Assembly (NCBI GenBank): GCA_963932145.1
Contig: CAWVQA010000114.1
Coordinates: 95,329 to 159,328, forward strand
DNA from: Acanthosepion lycidas
Taxonomy: Eukaryota > Mollusca > Cephalopoda > Sepiida > Sepiidae
Direction: 5' to 3'
DNA: 64,000 nucleotides
Positions within the stretch are counted from its first letter, which is position 1; each line of letters opens with the position of its first letter. Of the stretch, positions 10,521-23,100 are shown piece after piece. The notes under the pieces are model-generated. The model saw nothing but the letters and a program-made list of their open reading frames with translations. It did no database searches and had not been told where the DNA came from. Position numbers and translations under genes: made by a program.

Positions 10521-11580
10521 GTCGATTTCGATTTGTCATTTTTGGTAGGCATTATATTGGCTTATAAAATGCACAATGAGTTGGAGAATCAGATAAACCC
10601 CACTTACGGTAGCCTAGCTGCAAGAGAACTGCCTTAAATCGCCGTTTGAAGCTTCAACTTTGGGTTCCCAGTTCACGTTATTTGGGTATCGAAAAAAAAA
10701 GTCGATTTCGATTCGTCATTTTTGGTAGGCATTTTATTGGCTTATTAGATGCACAATGAGTTGGAGAATCAGTTAAACCCCACTTCCGGTAGCCTAGCTG
10801 CAAGAGAAATGCCTTAAATCGCCGTTTGAAGCTTCAACTTTGGGTATCGAAAAAAAAAGACGATTTCGATTTGTCATTTTTGGTAGGCATTTTATTGGCT
10901 TATTAGATGCACAATGAGTTGGAGAATCAGTTAAACCCCACTTCCGGTAGCCTAGCTGCAAGAGAAATGCCTTAAATCGCCGTTTGAAGCTTCAACTTTG
11001 GGTTCACAGTTCACGTTATTTGGGTATCGAAAAAAAAAGACGATTTCGATTTGTAATATTTGGTACTGATTTTATTGGCTTATTAGATGCACAATCAGTT
11101 GGAGAATCAGATAAACCGCACTTCCGGTAGCCTAGATGCAAGTGAAATGCCTTAAATCGCCGTTTGAAGCTTCAACATTGGGTTCCCAGTTCACGTTATT
11201 TGGGTATCGAAAAAAAAAATTCGATTACAATTTGTCATATTTGGTAGTGATTTTATTGGCTTATTAGATGCACAATGAGTTGAGAATCAGATAAACCCCA
11301 CTTCCGGTAGCCTAGATGCAAGTGAAATGCCTTAAATCGCCGTTTGAAGCTTCAACTTTGGGTTACCAGTTCACGTTATTTGCGTATCGAAAAAAAAAGT
11401 CGATTTCGATTTGTCATTTTTGGTAGTGATTTTGTTGGCTTATTAAATGCACAATTTTTTGGAGAATCAGATAAACCCCATTGCCGGTAGCCTAGCTGCA
11501 AGAGAAATGCTTTAAATCGCCGTTTGAAGCTTCAACTTTGGGTTCCCAGTTTGCGTTATTTGGGTATCGAAAAAAAAAGT
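10521..11580. repeat. Transition block of the 180-bp array, GATTTCGATTTG type
   Basis: About six monomers, most of them reading CGATTTCGATTTGTC at the start and AAATCGCCG, with GATGCACAATGAG already established. One monomer, 10701-10858, is only 158 bp long because 22 bp are missing between its two TTTGGG words. Confidence 0.85.
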
Positions 11581-14500
11581 CGATTACGATTTGTCATTTT
11601 TGGTAGTGATTTTATTGGCTTATTAGATGCACAATGAGTTGGAGAATCTGATAAACCCCACTTCCGGGAGCCTAGCTGCAAGAGAAATGCCTTAAATTGC
11701 CGTTTGAAGCTTCAACTTTGGGTTCCCAGTTCACGTTATTTGGGTATCGAAAAAAAAAGTCGATTAAGATTTGTCATTTTTGGTAGTGATTTTATTAGCC
11801 TATTAGATGCACAATGAGTTGGAGAATCAGATAAACCCCACTTCCGGTAGATTGCTGCAAGAGAAATGCCTTAAATTGCTGTTTGAAGCCTCAACTTTGG
11901 GTTCCCAGTTCACGTAATTTGGGTATCGAAAAAAAAAGTCCATTAAGATTTGTCATTTTTGGTAGTGATTTTATTAGTCTATTAGATGCACAATGAGTTG
12001 GAGAATCAGATAAACCCCACTTCCGGTAGTCTAGCTGCAAGAGAAATGCCTTAAATTCCCGTTTGAAGCGTCAACTTTGGGTTCCCAGTTCACGTTATTT
12101 GGGTATCGAAAAAAAAAGTCGATTAAGATTTGTCATTTTTGGTAGTGATTTTATTAGCCTATTAGATGCACAATGAGTTGGAGAATCAGATAAATCCCAC
12201 TTCCGGTAGACTAGCTGCAAGAGAAATGCCTTAAATTGCCGTTTGAAGCTTCAACTTTGGGTTCCCAGTTCACGTTATTTGGGTATCGAAAAAAAAAAGT
12301 CGATTAAGATTTGACATTTTTGGTAGTGATTTTATTAGCCTATTAGATGCACAATGAGTTGGAGAATCTGATAAATCCCACTTCCGGGAGCCTAGCTGCA
12401 AGAGAAATGCCTTAAATTGCCGTTTGAAGCTTCAACTTTGGGTTCCCAGTTCACGTTATTTGGGTAACAAAAAAAAAAGTCGATTAAGATTTTTTACTTT
12501 TGGTAGTGATTTTATTAGCTTATTAGATGCACAATGAGTTGGAGAATCTGATAAACCCCACTTCCGGTAGCCTAGCTGCAAGAGAAATGCCTTAAATTGC
12601 CGTTTGAAGCTTCAACTTTGGGGTCCCAGTTCACGTTATTTGGGTATCGAAAAAAAAAGTCGATTAAGATTTGTCATTTTTGGTAGTGATTTTATTAGCT
12701 TATTAGATGCACAATGAGTTGGAGAATCTGATAAACCCCACTTCCGGTAGCCTAGCTGCAAGAGAAATGCCTTAAATTGCCGTTTCAAGCTTCGACTTTG
12801 GGTTCCCAGTTCTTGTTATTTGGGTATCGAAAAAAAAAGTCGATTAAGATTTGTCATTTTTGGTAGTGATTTTATTAGCCTATTAGATGCACAATGAGTT
12901 GGAGAATCAGATAAACCCCACTTCCGGTAGATTGCTGCAAGAGAAATGCCTTAAATTGCTGTTTGAAGCCTCAACTTTGGGTTCCCAGTTCACGTTATTT
13001 GGCTATCGAAAAAAAAAGTCGATTAAGATTTGTCATTTTTGGTAGTGATTTTATTAGTCTATTAGATGCACAATGAGTTGGAGAATCAGATAAACCCCAC
13101 TTCCGGTAGTCTAGCTGCAAGAGAAATGCCTTAAATTCCCGTTTGAAGCGTCAACTTTGGGTTCCCAGTTCACGTTATTTGGGTATCGAAAAAAAAAGTC
13201 GATTAAGATTTGTCATTTTTGGTAGTGATTTTATTAGCCTATTAGATGCACAATGAGTTGGAGAATCAGATAAATCCCACTTCCGGTAGACTAGCTGCAA
13301 GAGAAATGCCTTAAATTGCCGTTTGAAGCTTCAACTTTGGGTTCCCAGTTCACGTTATTTGGGTATCGAAAAAAAAAAGTCGATTAAGAATTGTCATTTT
13401 TGGTAGTGATTTTATTAGCCTATTAGATGCACAATGAGTTGGAGAATCTGATAAACCCCACTTCCGGTAGCCTAGCTGCAAGAGAAATGCCTTAAATTGC
13501 CGTTTGAAGCTTCAACTTTGGGTTCCCAGTTCACGTTATTTGGGTATCGTAAAAAAAAGTCGATTAAGATTTGTCATTTTTGGTAGTGATTTTATTAGCT
13601 TATTAGATGCACAATGAGTTGGAGAATCAGATAAACCCCACTTCCGGGAGCCTAGCTGCAAGAGAAATGCCTTAAATTGCCGTTTGAAGCTTCAACTTTG
13701 GGTTCCCAGTTCACGTTATTTGGGTAACAAAAAAAAAAGTCGATTAAGATTTTTTACTTTTGGTAGTGATTTTATTAGCTTATTAGATGCACAATGAGTT
13801 GGAGTATCTGATAAACCCCACTTCCGGTAGCCTAGCTGCAAGAGAAATGCCTTAAATTGCCGTTTGAAGCTTCAACTTTGGGGTCCCAGTTCACGTTATT
13901 TGGGTATCGAAAAAAAAAGTCGATTAAGATTTGTCATTTTTGGTAGTGATTTTATTAGCTTATTAGATGCACAATGAGTTGGAGAATCAGATAAACCCCA
14001 CTTCCGGGAGCCTAGCTGCAAGAGAAATGCCTTAAATTGCCGTTTGAAGCTTCAACTTTGGGTTCCCAGTTCACGTTATTTGGGTAACAAAAAAAAAAGT
14101 CGATGAAGATTTTTTATTTTTGGTAGTGATTTATTAGCTTATTAGATGCACAATGAGTTGGAGAATCTGATAAACGCCACTTCCGGTAGCCTAGCTGCAA
14201 GAGAAATGCCTTAAATTGCCGTTTGAAGCTTCAACTTTGGGTTCCCAGTTCACGTTATTTGGGTATCGAAAAAAAAAGTCGATTAAGATTTGTCATTTTT
14301 GGTAGTGATTTTATTAGCTTATTAGATGCACAATGAGTTGGAGAATCAGATAAACCCCACTTCCGGTAGCCTAGCTGCAAGAGAAATGCCTTAAATTGCC
14401 GTTTGAAGCTTCAACTTTGGGTTCCCAGTTCACGTTATTTGGGTATCGAAAAAAAAAGTCGATTAAGATTTGTCATTTTTGGTAGTGATTTTATTAGCTT

Positions 14501-16430
14501 ATTAGATGCACAATGAGTTGGAGAATCTGATAAAACCCACTTCCGGTAGCCTAGCTGCAAGAGAAATTTTTTAAATTGCCGTTTGAAGCTTCAACTTTGG
14601 GTTCCCAGTTCACGTTATTTGGGTATCGAAAAAAAAAGTCGATTAAGATTTGTCATTTTTGGTAGTGATTTTATTAGCTTATTAGATGCAGAATGAGTTG
14701 GAGAATCTGATAAACCCTACTTCCGGTAGCCTAGCTGCAAGAGAAATGCCTTAAATTGCCGTTTGAAGCTTCAACTTTGGGTTCCCAGTTCACGTTATTT
14801 GGGTATAGAAAAAAAAAATCGATTAAGATTTGTCATTTTTGGTAGTGATTTTATTAGCCTATTAGATGCACAATGAGTTGGAGAATCAGATAAACCCCAC
14901 TTCCGGTAGCCTAGCTGCAAGAGAAATGCCTTAAATTGCCGTGTGAAGCTCCAACTTTGGGTTCCAAGTTCACGTTATTTGGGTATCGAAAAAAAAAGTC
15001 GATTAAGATTTGTCATATTTGGTTGTGATTTTATTAGCCTATTAGATGCACAATGAGTTGGAGAATCTGATAAACCCCACTTCCGGTAGTCTAGCTGCAA
15101 GAGAAATGCCTTAAATTGCCGTTTGAATGTTCAACTTTGGGTTCCCAGTTCACGTTATTTGGGTATCGAAAAAAAAAGTCGATTAAGATTTGTCATATTT
15201 GGTAGTGATTTTATTAGCCTATTAGATGCACAATGAGTTGGACAATCAGATAAACCCCACTTCCGGTAGTCTAGCTGCAAGAGAAATGCCTTAAATTGCC
15301 GTTTGAAGCTCCAACTTTGGGATCCCAGTTCACGTTATTTGGGTATCGAAAAAAAAAGTCGATTAAGATTTGTCATTTTTGGTAGTGATTTTATTAGCCT
15401 ATTAGATGCACAATGAGTTGGAGAATCTGATAAACCCCACTTCCGGTAGTCTAGCTGCAAGAGAAATGCCTTAAATTGCCGTTTGAAGCTTTAACTTTGG
15501 GTTCCCAGTTCACGTTATTTGGGTATCGAAAAAAAAAGTCGATTAAGATTTGTCATTTTTGGTAGTGATTTTATTAGCCTATTAGATGCACAATGAGTTT
15601 GAGAATCTGATAAACCCCACTTCCGGTAGTCTAGCTGCAAGAGAAAAGGCTTAAATTGCCGTTTGAAGCTCCAACTTTGGGTTCCCAGTTCACGTTATTT
15701 GGGTATCGAAAAAAAAGTCGATTAAGATTTGTCATTTCTGGTAGTGATTTTATTAGCCTATTAGATGCACAATGAGTTGGAGAATCTGATAAACCCCACT
15801 TCCGGTAGTCTAGCTGCAAGAGAAATGCCTTAAATTGCCGTTTGAAGCTCCAACTTTGGGTTCCCAGTTCACGTTATTTGGGTATCGAAAAAAAAGTCGA
15901 TTAAGATTTGTCATTTTTGGTAGTGATTTTATTAGCCTATTAGATGCACAATGAGTTGGAGAATCAGATAAACCCCACTTCCGGTAGTCTAGCTGCAAGA
16001 GAAATGCCTTAAATTGCCGTTTGAAGCTTCAACTTTGGGTTCCCAGTTCACGTTATTTGGGTATCGAAAAAAAAAGTCGATTAAGATTTGTCATTTTTGG
16101 TAGTGATTTCATTAGCCTATTAGATGCACAATGAGTTGGAGAATCAGATAAACCCCACTTCCGGTAGTCTAGCTGCAAGAGAAATGCCTTAAATTGCCGT
16201 TTGAAGCTTCAACTTTGGGTTCCCAGTTCACGTTATTTGGGTATCGAAAAAAAAAGTCGATTAAGATTTGTCATTTTTGGTAGTGATTTTATTAGCCTAT
16301 TAGATGCACAATGAGTTGGAGAATCTGATAAACCCCACTTCCGGTAGTCTAGCTGCAAGAGAAATGCCTTAAATTGCCGTTTGAAGCTTCAACTTTGGGT
16401 ACCCAGTTCACGTTATTTGGGTATCGTAAA
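11581..16430. repeat. Inner-edge block, CGAAAA / ATTAGCC type
   Basis: Monomers here switch to CGATTAAGATTTG and AAATTGCCG, keep GTATCGAAAA before the A run, and carry ATTAGCCTATT or ATTAGCTTATT. Both GAATCAGATA and GAATCTGATA occur. The open frames at 15631-15819 and 15810-15998 (minus) arise because a one-base change in the A run alters the frame. They repeat the same peptide and are not genes. Confidence 0.85.
11761..13440. repeat. Six-monomer higher-order repeat
   Basis: A linked set of rare variants recurs 1080 bp apart: GTAGATTGCTGC at about 11847 and 12927, GAAGCGTC at about 12065 and 13145, and ATAAATCCC in the monomers at about 12190 and 13270. The two copies are about 11761-12360 and 12841-13440. 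A further shared variant, a TTTTTTA in place of TTTGTCA, sits near 12490, 13750 and 14110 (spacings of 7 and 2 monomers), so the higher-order unit was not stable. Confidence 0.8.
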
Positions 16431-18419
16431 AAAAAGTCGATTAAGATTTGTCATTTTTGGTAGTGATTTTATTCGCCTATTAGATGCACAATGAGTTGGA
16501 GAATCTGATAAACCCCACTTCCGGTTGTCTAGCTGCAAGAGAAATGCCTTAAATTGCCGTTTGAAGCTTCAACTTTGGGTTCCCAGTTCACGTTATTTGG
16601 GTATCGTAAAAAAAAGTCGATTAAGATTTGTCATTTTTGGTAGTGATTTTATTCGCCTATTAGATGCACAATGAGTTGGAGAATCTGATAAACCCCACTT
16701 CCGGTAGCCTAGCTGCAAGAGAAATGCCTTAAATTGCCGTTTGAAGCTTCAACTTTGGGTTCCCAGTTCACGTTATTTGGGTATCGTAAAAAAAAGTCGA
16801 TTAAGATTTGTCATTTTTGGTAGTGATTTTATTCGCCTATTAGATGCACAATGAGTTGGAGAATCTGATAAACCCCACTTCCGGTAGCCTAGCTGCAAGG
16901 GAAATGCCTTAAATTGCCGTTTGAAGCTTCAACTTTGGGTTCCCAGTTCACGTTATTTGGGTATCGTAAAAAAAAGTCGATTAAGATTTGTCATTTTTGG
17001 TAGTGATTTTATTAGCCTATTAGATGGAGAATGAGTTGGAGAATCTGATAAAACCCACTTCCGGTAGTCTAGCTGAAAGAGAAATGCCTTAAATTGCCGT
17101 TTGAAGCTTCAACTTTGGGTTCCCAGTTCACGTTATTTGGGTATCGTAAAAAAAAGTCGATTAAGATTTGTCATTTTTGGTAGTGATTTTATTCGCCTAT
17201 TAGATGCACAATGAGTTGGAGAATCTGATAAAACCCACTTCCGGTAGCCTAGCTGCAAGGGAAATGCCTTAAATTGCCGTTTGAAGCTTCAACTTTGGGT
17301 TCCCAGTTCACGTTATTTGGGTATCGTAAAAAAAGGTCGATTAAGATTTGTCATTTTTGGTAGTGATTTTATTCGCCTATTAGATGCACAATGAGTTGGA
17401 GAATCTGATAAACCCCACTTCCGGTAGCCTAGCTGCAAGAGAAATGCCTTAAATTGCCGTTCGAAGCTTCAACTTTGGGTACCCAGTTCACGTTATTTGG
17501 GTATCGTAAAAAAAAGTCGATTAAGATTTGTCATTTTTGGTAGTGATTTTATTCGCCTATTAGATGCACAATGAGTTGGAGAATCTGATAAACCCCACTT
17601 CCGGTAGTCTAGCTGCAAGAGAAATGCCTTAAATTGCCGTTTGAGGCTTCAACTTTGGGTTCCCAGTTCACGTTATTTGGGTATCGTAAAAAAAAGTCGA
17701 TTAAGATTTGTCATTTTTGGTAGTGATTTTATTCGCCTATTAGATGCACAATGAGTTGGAGAATCTGATAAACCCCACTTCCGGTAGCCTAGCTGCAAGG
17801 GAAATGCCTTAAATTGCCGTTTGAAGCTTCAACTTTGGGTTCCCAGTTCACGTTATTTGGGTATCGTAAAAAAAAGTCGATTAAGATTTGTCATTTTTGG
17901 TAGTGATTTTATTCGCCTATTAGATGCACAATGAGTTGGAGAATCTGATAAACCCCACTTCCGGTAGCCTAGCTGCAAGGGAAATGCCTTAAATTGCCGT
18001 TTGAAGCTTCAACTTTGGGTTCCCAGTTCACGTTATTTGGGTATCGTAAAAAAAAGTCGATTAAGATTTGTCATTTTTGGTAGTGATTTTATTCGCCTAT
18101 TAGATGCACAATGAGTTGGAGAATCTGATAAACCCCACTTCAAGTAGCCTAGCTGCAAGTGAAATGCCTTAAATTGCCGTTTGAAGCTTCAAATTTGGGT
18201 TCCCAGTTCACGTTATTTGGGTATCGTAAAAAAAAGTCGATTAAGATTTGTCATTTCTGGTAGTGATTTTATTCGCCTATTAGATTCACAATGAGTTGGA
18301 GAATCTGATAAACCCCACTTCCGGTAGCCTAGCTGCAAGTGAAATGCCTTAAATTGCCGTTTGAAGCTTCAACTTTGGGTTCCCAGTTCACGTTATTTGG
18401 GTATCGTAAAAAAAAGTCC

Positions 18420-20160
18420 ATTAAGATTTGTCATTTTTGGTAGTGATTTTATTCGCCTATTAGATGCACAATGAGTTGGAGAATCTGATAAACCCCACTT
18501 CCGGTAGCCTAGCTGCAAGAGAAATGCCTTAAATTGCCGTTTGAAGCTTCAACTTTGGGTTCCCAGTTCACGACATTTGGGTATCGTAAAAAAAAGTCGA
18601 TTAAGATTTGTCATTTTTGGTAGTGATTTTATTCGCCTATTAGATGCACAATGAGTTGGAGAATCTGATAAACCCCACTTCCGGTAGTCTAGCTGCAAGA
18701 GAAATGCCTTAAATTGCCGTTTGAAGCTTCAACTTTGGGTTCCCAGTTCACGACATTTGGGTATCGTAAAAAAAAGTCGATTAAGATTTGTCATTTTTGG
18801 TAGTGATTTTATTCGCCTATTATATGCACAATGAGTTGGAGAATCTGATAAACCCCACTTCCGGTAGTCTAGCTGCAAGAGAAATGCCTTAAATTGCCGT
18901 TTGAAGCTTCAACTTTGGGTTCCCAGTTCACGTTATTTGGGTATCGTAAAAAAAAGTCCATTAAGATTTGTCATTTTTGGTAGTGATTTTATTCGCCTAT
19001 TAGATGCACAATGAGTTGGAGAATCTGATAAACCCCACTTCCGGTAGCCTAGCTGCAAGAGAAATGCCTTAAATTGCCGTTTGAAGCTTCAACTTTGGGT
19101 TCCCAGTTCACGTTATTTGGGTATCGTAAAAAAAAGTCGATTAAAATTTGTCATTTTTGGTAGTGATTTTATTCGCCTATTAGATGCACAATGAGTTGGA
19201 GAATCTGATAAACCCCACTTCCGGTAGCCTAGCTGCAAGAGAAATGCCTTAATTTGCCGTTTGAAGCTTCAACTTTGGGTTCCCAGTTCACGACATTTGG
19301 GTATCGTAAAAAAAAGTCGATTAAGATTTGTCATTTTTGGTAGTGATTTTATTCGCCTATTAGATGCACAATGAGTTGGAGAATCTGATAAACCCCACTT
19401 CCGGTAGTCTAGCTGCAAGAGAAATGCCTTAAATTGCCGTTTGAAGCTTCAACTTTGGGTTCCCAGTTCACGACATTTGGGTATCGTAAAAAAAAGTCGA
19501 TTAAGATTTGTCATTTTTGGTAGTGATTTTATTCGCCTATTAAATGCACAATGAGTTGGAGAATCTGATAAACCCCACTTCCGGTAGTCTAGCTGCAAGA
19601 GAAATGCCTTAAATTGCCGTTTGAAGCTTCAACTTTGGGTTCCCAGTTCACGTTATTTGGGTATCGTAAAAAAAAGTCCATTAAGATTTGTCATTTTTGG
19701 TAGTGATTTTATTCGCCTATTAGATGCACAATGAGTTGGAGAATCTGATAAACCCCACTTCCGGTAGCCTAGCTGCAAGAGAAATGCCTTAAATTGCCGT
19801 TTGAAGCTTCAACTTTGGGTTCCCAGTTCACGTTATTTGGGTATCGTAAAAAAAAGTCGATTAAAATTTGTCATTTTTGGTAGTGATTTTATTCGCCTAT
19901 TAGATGCACAATGAGTTGGAGAATCTGATAAACCCCACTTCCGGTAGCCTAGCTGCAAGAGAAATGCCTTAAATTGCCGTTTGAAGCTTCAACTTTGGGT
20001 TCCCAGTTCACGACATTTGGGTATCGTAAAAAAAAGTCGATTAAGATTTGTCATTTTTGGTAGTGATTTTATTCGCCTATTAGATGCACAATGAGTTGGA
20101 GAATCTGATAAACCCCACTTCCGGTAGTCTAGCTGCAAGAGAAATGCCTTAAATTGCCGT
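18420..20160. repeat. Four-monomer higher-order repeat
   Basis: A 720-bp pattern recurs: two monomers with CACGAC, one followed by GTCCATTAAG, and one followed by GATTAAAATT. CACGAC pairs begin near 18541, 19261 and 19981. GTCCATT lies near 18958 and 19678, and GATTAAAATT near 19141 and 19861. A variant GATGAAGC (three extra bases) appears in the next two monomers, near 20163 and 20346. Confidence 0.85.
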
Positions 20161-23100
20161 TTGATGAAGCTTCAACTTGGGGTTCCCAGTTCACGACATT
20201 TGGGTATCGTAAAAAAAAGTCGAGTAAGATTTGTCATTTTTGGTAGTGATTTTATTCGCCTATTAGATGCACAATGAGTTGGAGAATCTGATAAACCCCA
20301 CTTCCGGTAGTCTAGCTGCAAGAGAAATGCCTTAAATTGCCGTTTGATGAAGCTTCAACTTTGGGTTCCCAGTTCACGACATTTGGGTATCGTAAAAAAA
20401 AGTCGAGTAAGATTTGTCATTTTTGGTAGTGATTTTATTCGCCTATTAGATGCACAATGAGTTGGAGAATCTGATAAACCCCACTTCCGGTAGTCTAGCT
20501 GCAAGAGAAATGCCTTAAATTGCCGTTTGAAGCTTCAACTTTGGGTTCCCAGTTCACGTTATTTGGGTATCGTAAAAAAAAGTCGATTAAGATTTGTCAT
20601 TTTTGGTAGTGATTTTATTCGCCTATTAGATGCACAATGTGTTGGAGAATCTGATAAACCCCACTTCCGGTAGCCTATCTGCAAGAGAAATGCCTTAAAT
20701 TGCCGTTTGAATCTTCAACTTTGGGTTCCCAGTTCACGTTATTTGGGTATCGTAAAAAAAAAGTCGATTAACATTTGTCATTTTTGGTAGTGATTTTATT
20801 CGCCTATTAGATGCACAATGAGTTGGAGAATCTGATAAACCCCACTTCCGGTAGCCTAGCTGCAAGAGAAATGCCTTAAATTGCCGTTTGAAGCTTCAAC
20901 TTTGGGTTCCCAGTTCACGACATTTGGGTAAGGTAAAAAAAAGTCGATTAAGATTTGTCATTTTTGGTAGTGATTTTATTCGCCTATTAGATGCACAATG
21001 AGTTGGAGAATCTGATAAACCCCACTTCCGGTAGTCTAGCTGCAAGAGAAATGCCTTAAATTGCCGTTTGAAGCTTCAACTTTGGGTTCCCAGTTCACGA
21101 CATTTGGGTATCGTAAAAAAAAGTCGATTAAGATTTGTCATTTTTGGTAGTGATTTTATTCGCCTATTAGATGCACAATGAGTTGGAGAATCTGATAACC
21201 CCACTTCCGGTAGTCTAGCTGCAAGAGAAATGCCTTAAATTGCCGTTTGAAGCTTCAACTTTGGGTTCCCAGTTCACGACATTTGGGTATCGTAAAAAAA
21301 AGTCGATTAAGATTTGTCATTTTTGGTAGTGATTTTATTCGCCTATTAGATGCACAATGAGTTGGAGAATCTGATAAACCCCACTTCCGGTAGTCTAGCT
21401 GCAAGAGAAATGCCATAAATTGCCGTTTGAAGCTTCAACTTTGGGTTCCCAGTTCACGTTATTTGGGTATCGTAAAAAAAAGTCGATTAAGATTTGTCAT
21501 TTTTGGTAGTGATTTTATTCGCCTATTAGATGCACAATGAGTTGGAGAATCTGATAAACCCCACTTCCGGTAGCCTAGCTGCAAGAGAAATGCCTTAAAT
21601 TGCCGTTTGAAGCTTCAACTTTGGTTTCCCAGTTCACGTTATTTGGGTATCGTAAAAAAAAGTCGATTAAGTTTTGTCATTTTTGGTAGTGATTTTATTC
21701 GCCTATTAGATGCACAATGAGTTGGAGAATCTGATAAACCCCACTTCCGGTAGCCTAGCTGCAAGAGAAATGCCTTAAATTGCCGTTTGAAGCTTCAACT
21801 TTGGGTTCCCAGTTCACGACATTTGGGTATCGTAAAAAAAAGTCGATTAAGATTTGTCATTTTTGGTAGTGATTTTATTCGCCTATTAGATGCACAATGA
21901 GTTGGAGAATCTGATAAACCCCACTTCCGGTAGTATAGCTGCAAGAGAAATGCCTTAAATTGCCGTTTGAAGCTTCAACTTTGGGTTCCCAGTTCACGAC
22001 ATTTGGGTATCGTAAAAAAAAGTCGATTAAGATTTGTCATTTTTGGTAGTGATTTTATTCGCCTATTAGATGCACAATGAGTTGGAGAATCTGATAAACC
22101 CCACTTCCGGTAGTCTAGCTGCAAGAGAAATGCCTTAAATTGCCGTTTGAAGCTTCAACTTTGGGTTCCCAGTTCACGACATTTGGGTATCGTAAAAAAA
22201 AGTCGATTAAGATTTGTCATTTTTGGTAGTGATTTTATTCGCCTATTAGATGCACAATGAGTTGGAGAATCTGATAAACCCCACTTCCGGTAGCCTAGCT
22301 GCAAGGGAAATGCCTTAAATTGCCGTTTGAAGCTTCAACTTTGGGTTCCCAGTTCATTTTATTTGGGCATCGTAAAAAAAAGTCGATTAAGATTTGTCAT
22401 TTTTGGTAGTGATTTTATTCGCCTATTAGATGCACAATGAGTTGGAGAATCTGATAAACCCCACTTCCGGGAGCCTAGCTGCAAGGGAAATGCCTTAAAT
22501 TGCCGTTTGAAGCTTCAACTTTGGGTTCCCAGTTCACGTTATTTGGGTATCGTAAAAAAAAGTCGATTAAGATTTGTCATTTTTGGTAGTGATTTTATTC
22601 GCCTATTAGATGCACAATGAGTTGGAGAATCTGATAAACCCCACTTCCGGTAGCCTAGCTGCAAGAGAAATGCCTTAAATTGCCGTTTGAAGCTTCAACT
22701 TTGGGTTCCCAGTTCACGTTATTTGGGTATCGTAAAAAAAAGTCGATTACGATTTGTCATTTTTGGTAGTGATTTTATTCGCCTATTAGATGCACAATGA
22801 GTTGGAGAATCTGATAAACCCCACTTCCGGTAGCCTAGCTGCAAGGGAAATGCCTTAAATTGCCGTTTGAAGCTTCAACTTTGGGTTCCCAGTTCACGTT
22901 ATTTGGGTATCGTAAAAAAAAGTCGATTAAGATTTGTCATTTTTGGTAGTGATTTTATTCGCCTATTAGATGCACAATGAGTTGGAGAATCTGATAAACC
23001 CCACTTCCGGTAGCCTAGCTGCAAGAGAAATGCCTTAAATTGCCGTTTGAAGCTTCAACTTTGGGTTCCCAGTTCACGTTATTTGGGTATCGTAAAAAAA

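Noticed and set aside
15631-15998. Two overlapping minus-strand open frames of 62 codons with nearly the same peptide
   Set aside because: They lie wholly inside 180-bp satellite monomers. They open only because the A run lost a base, and the peptide is just the monomer read in another frame.
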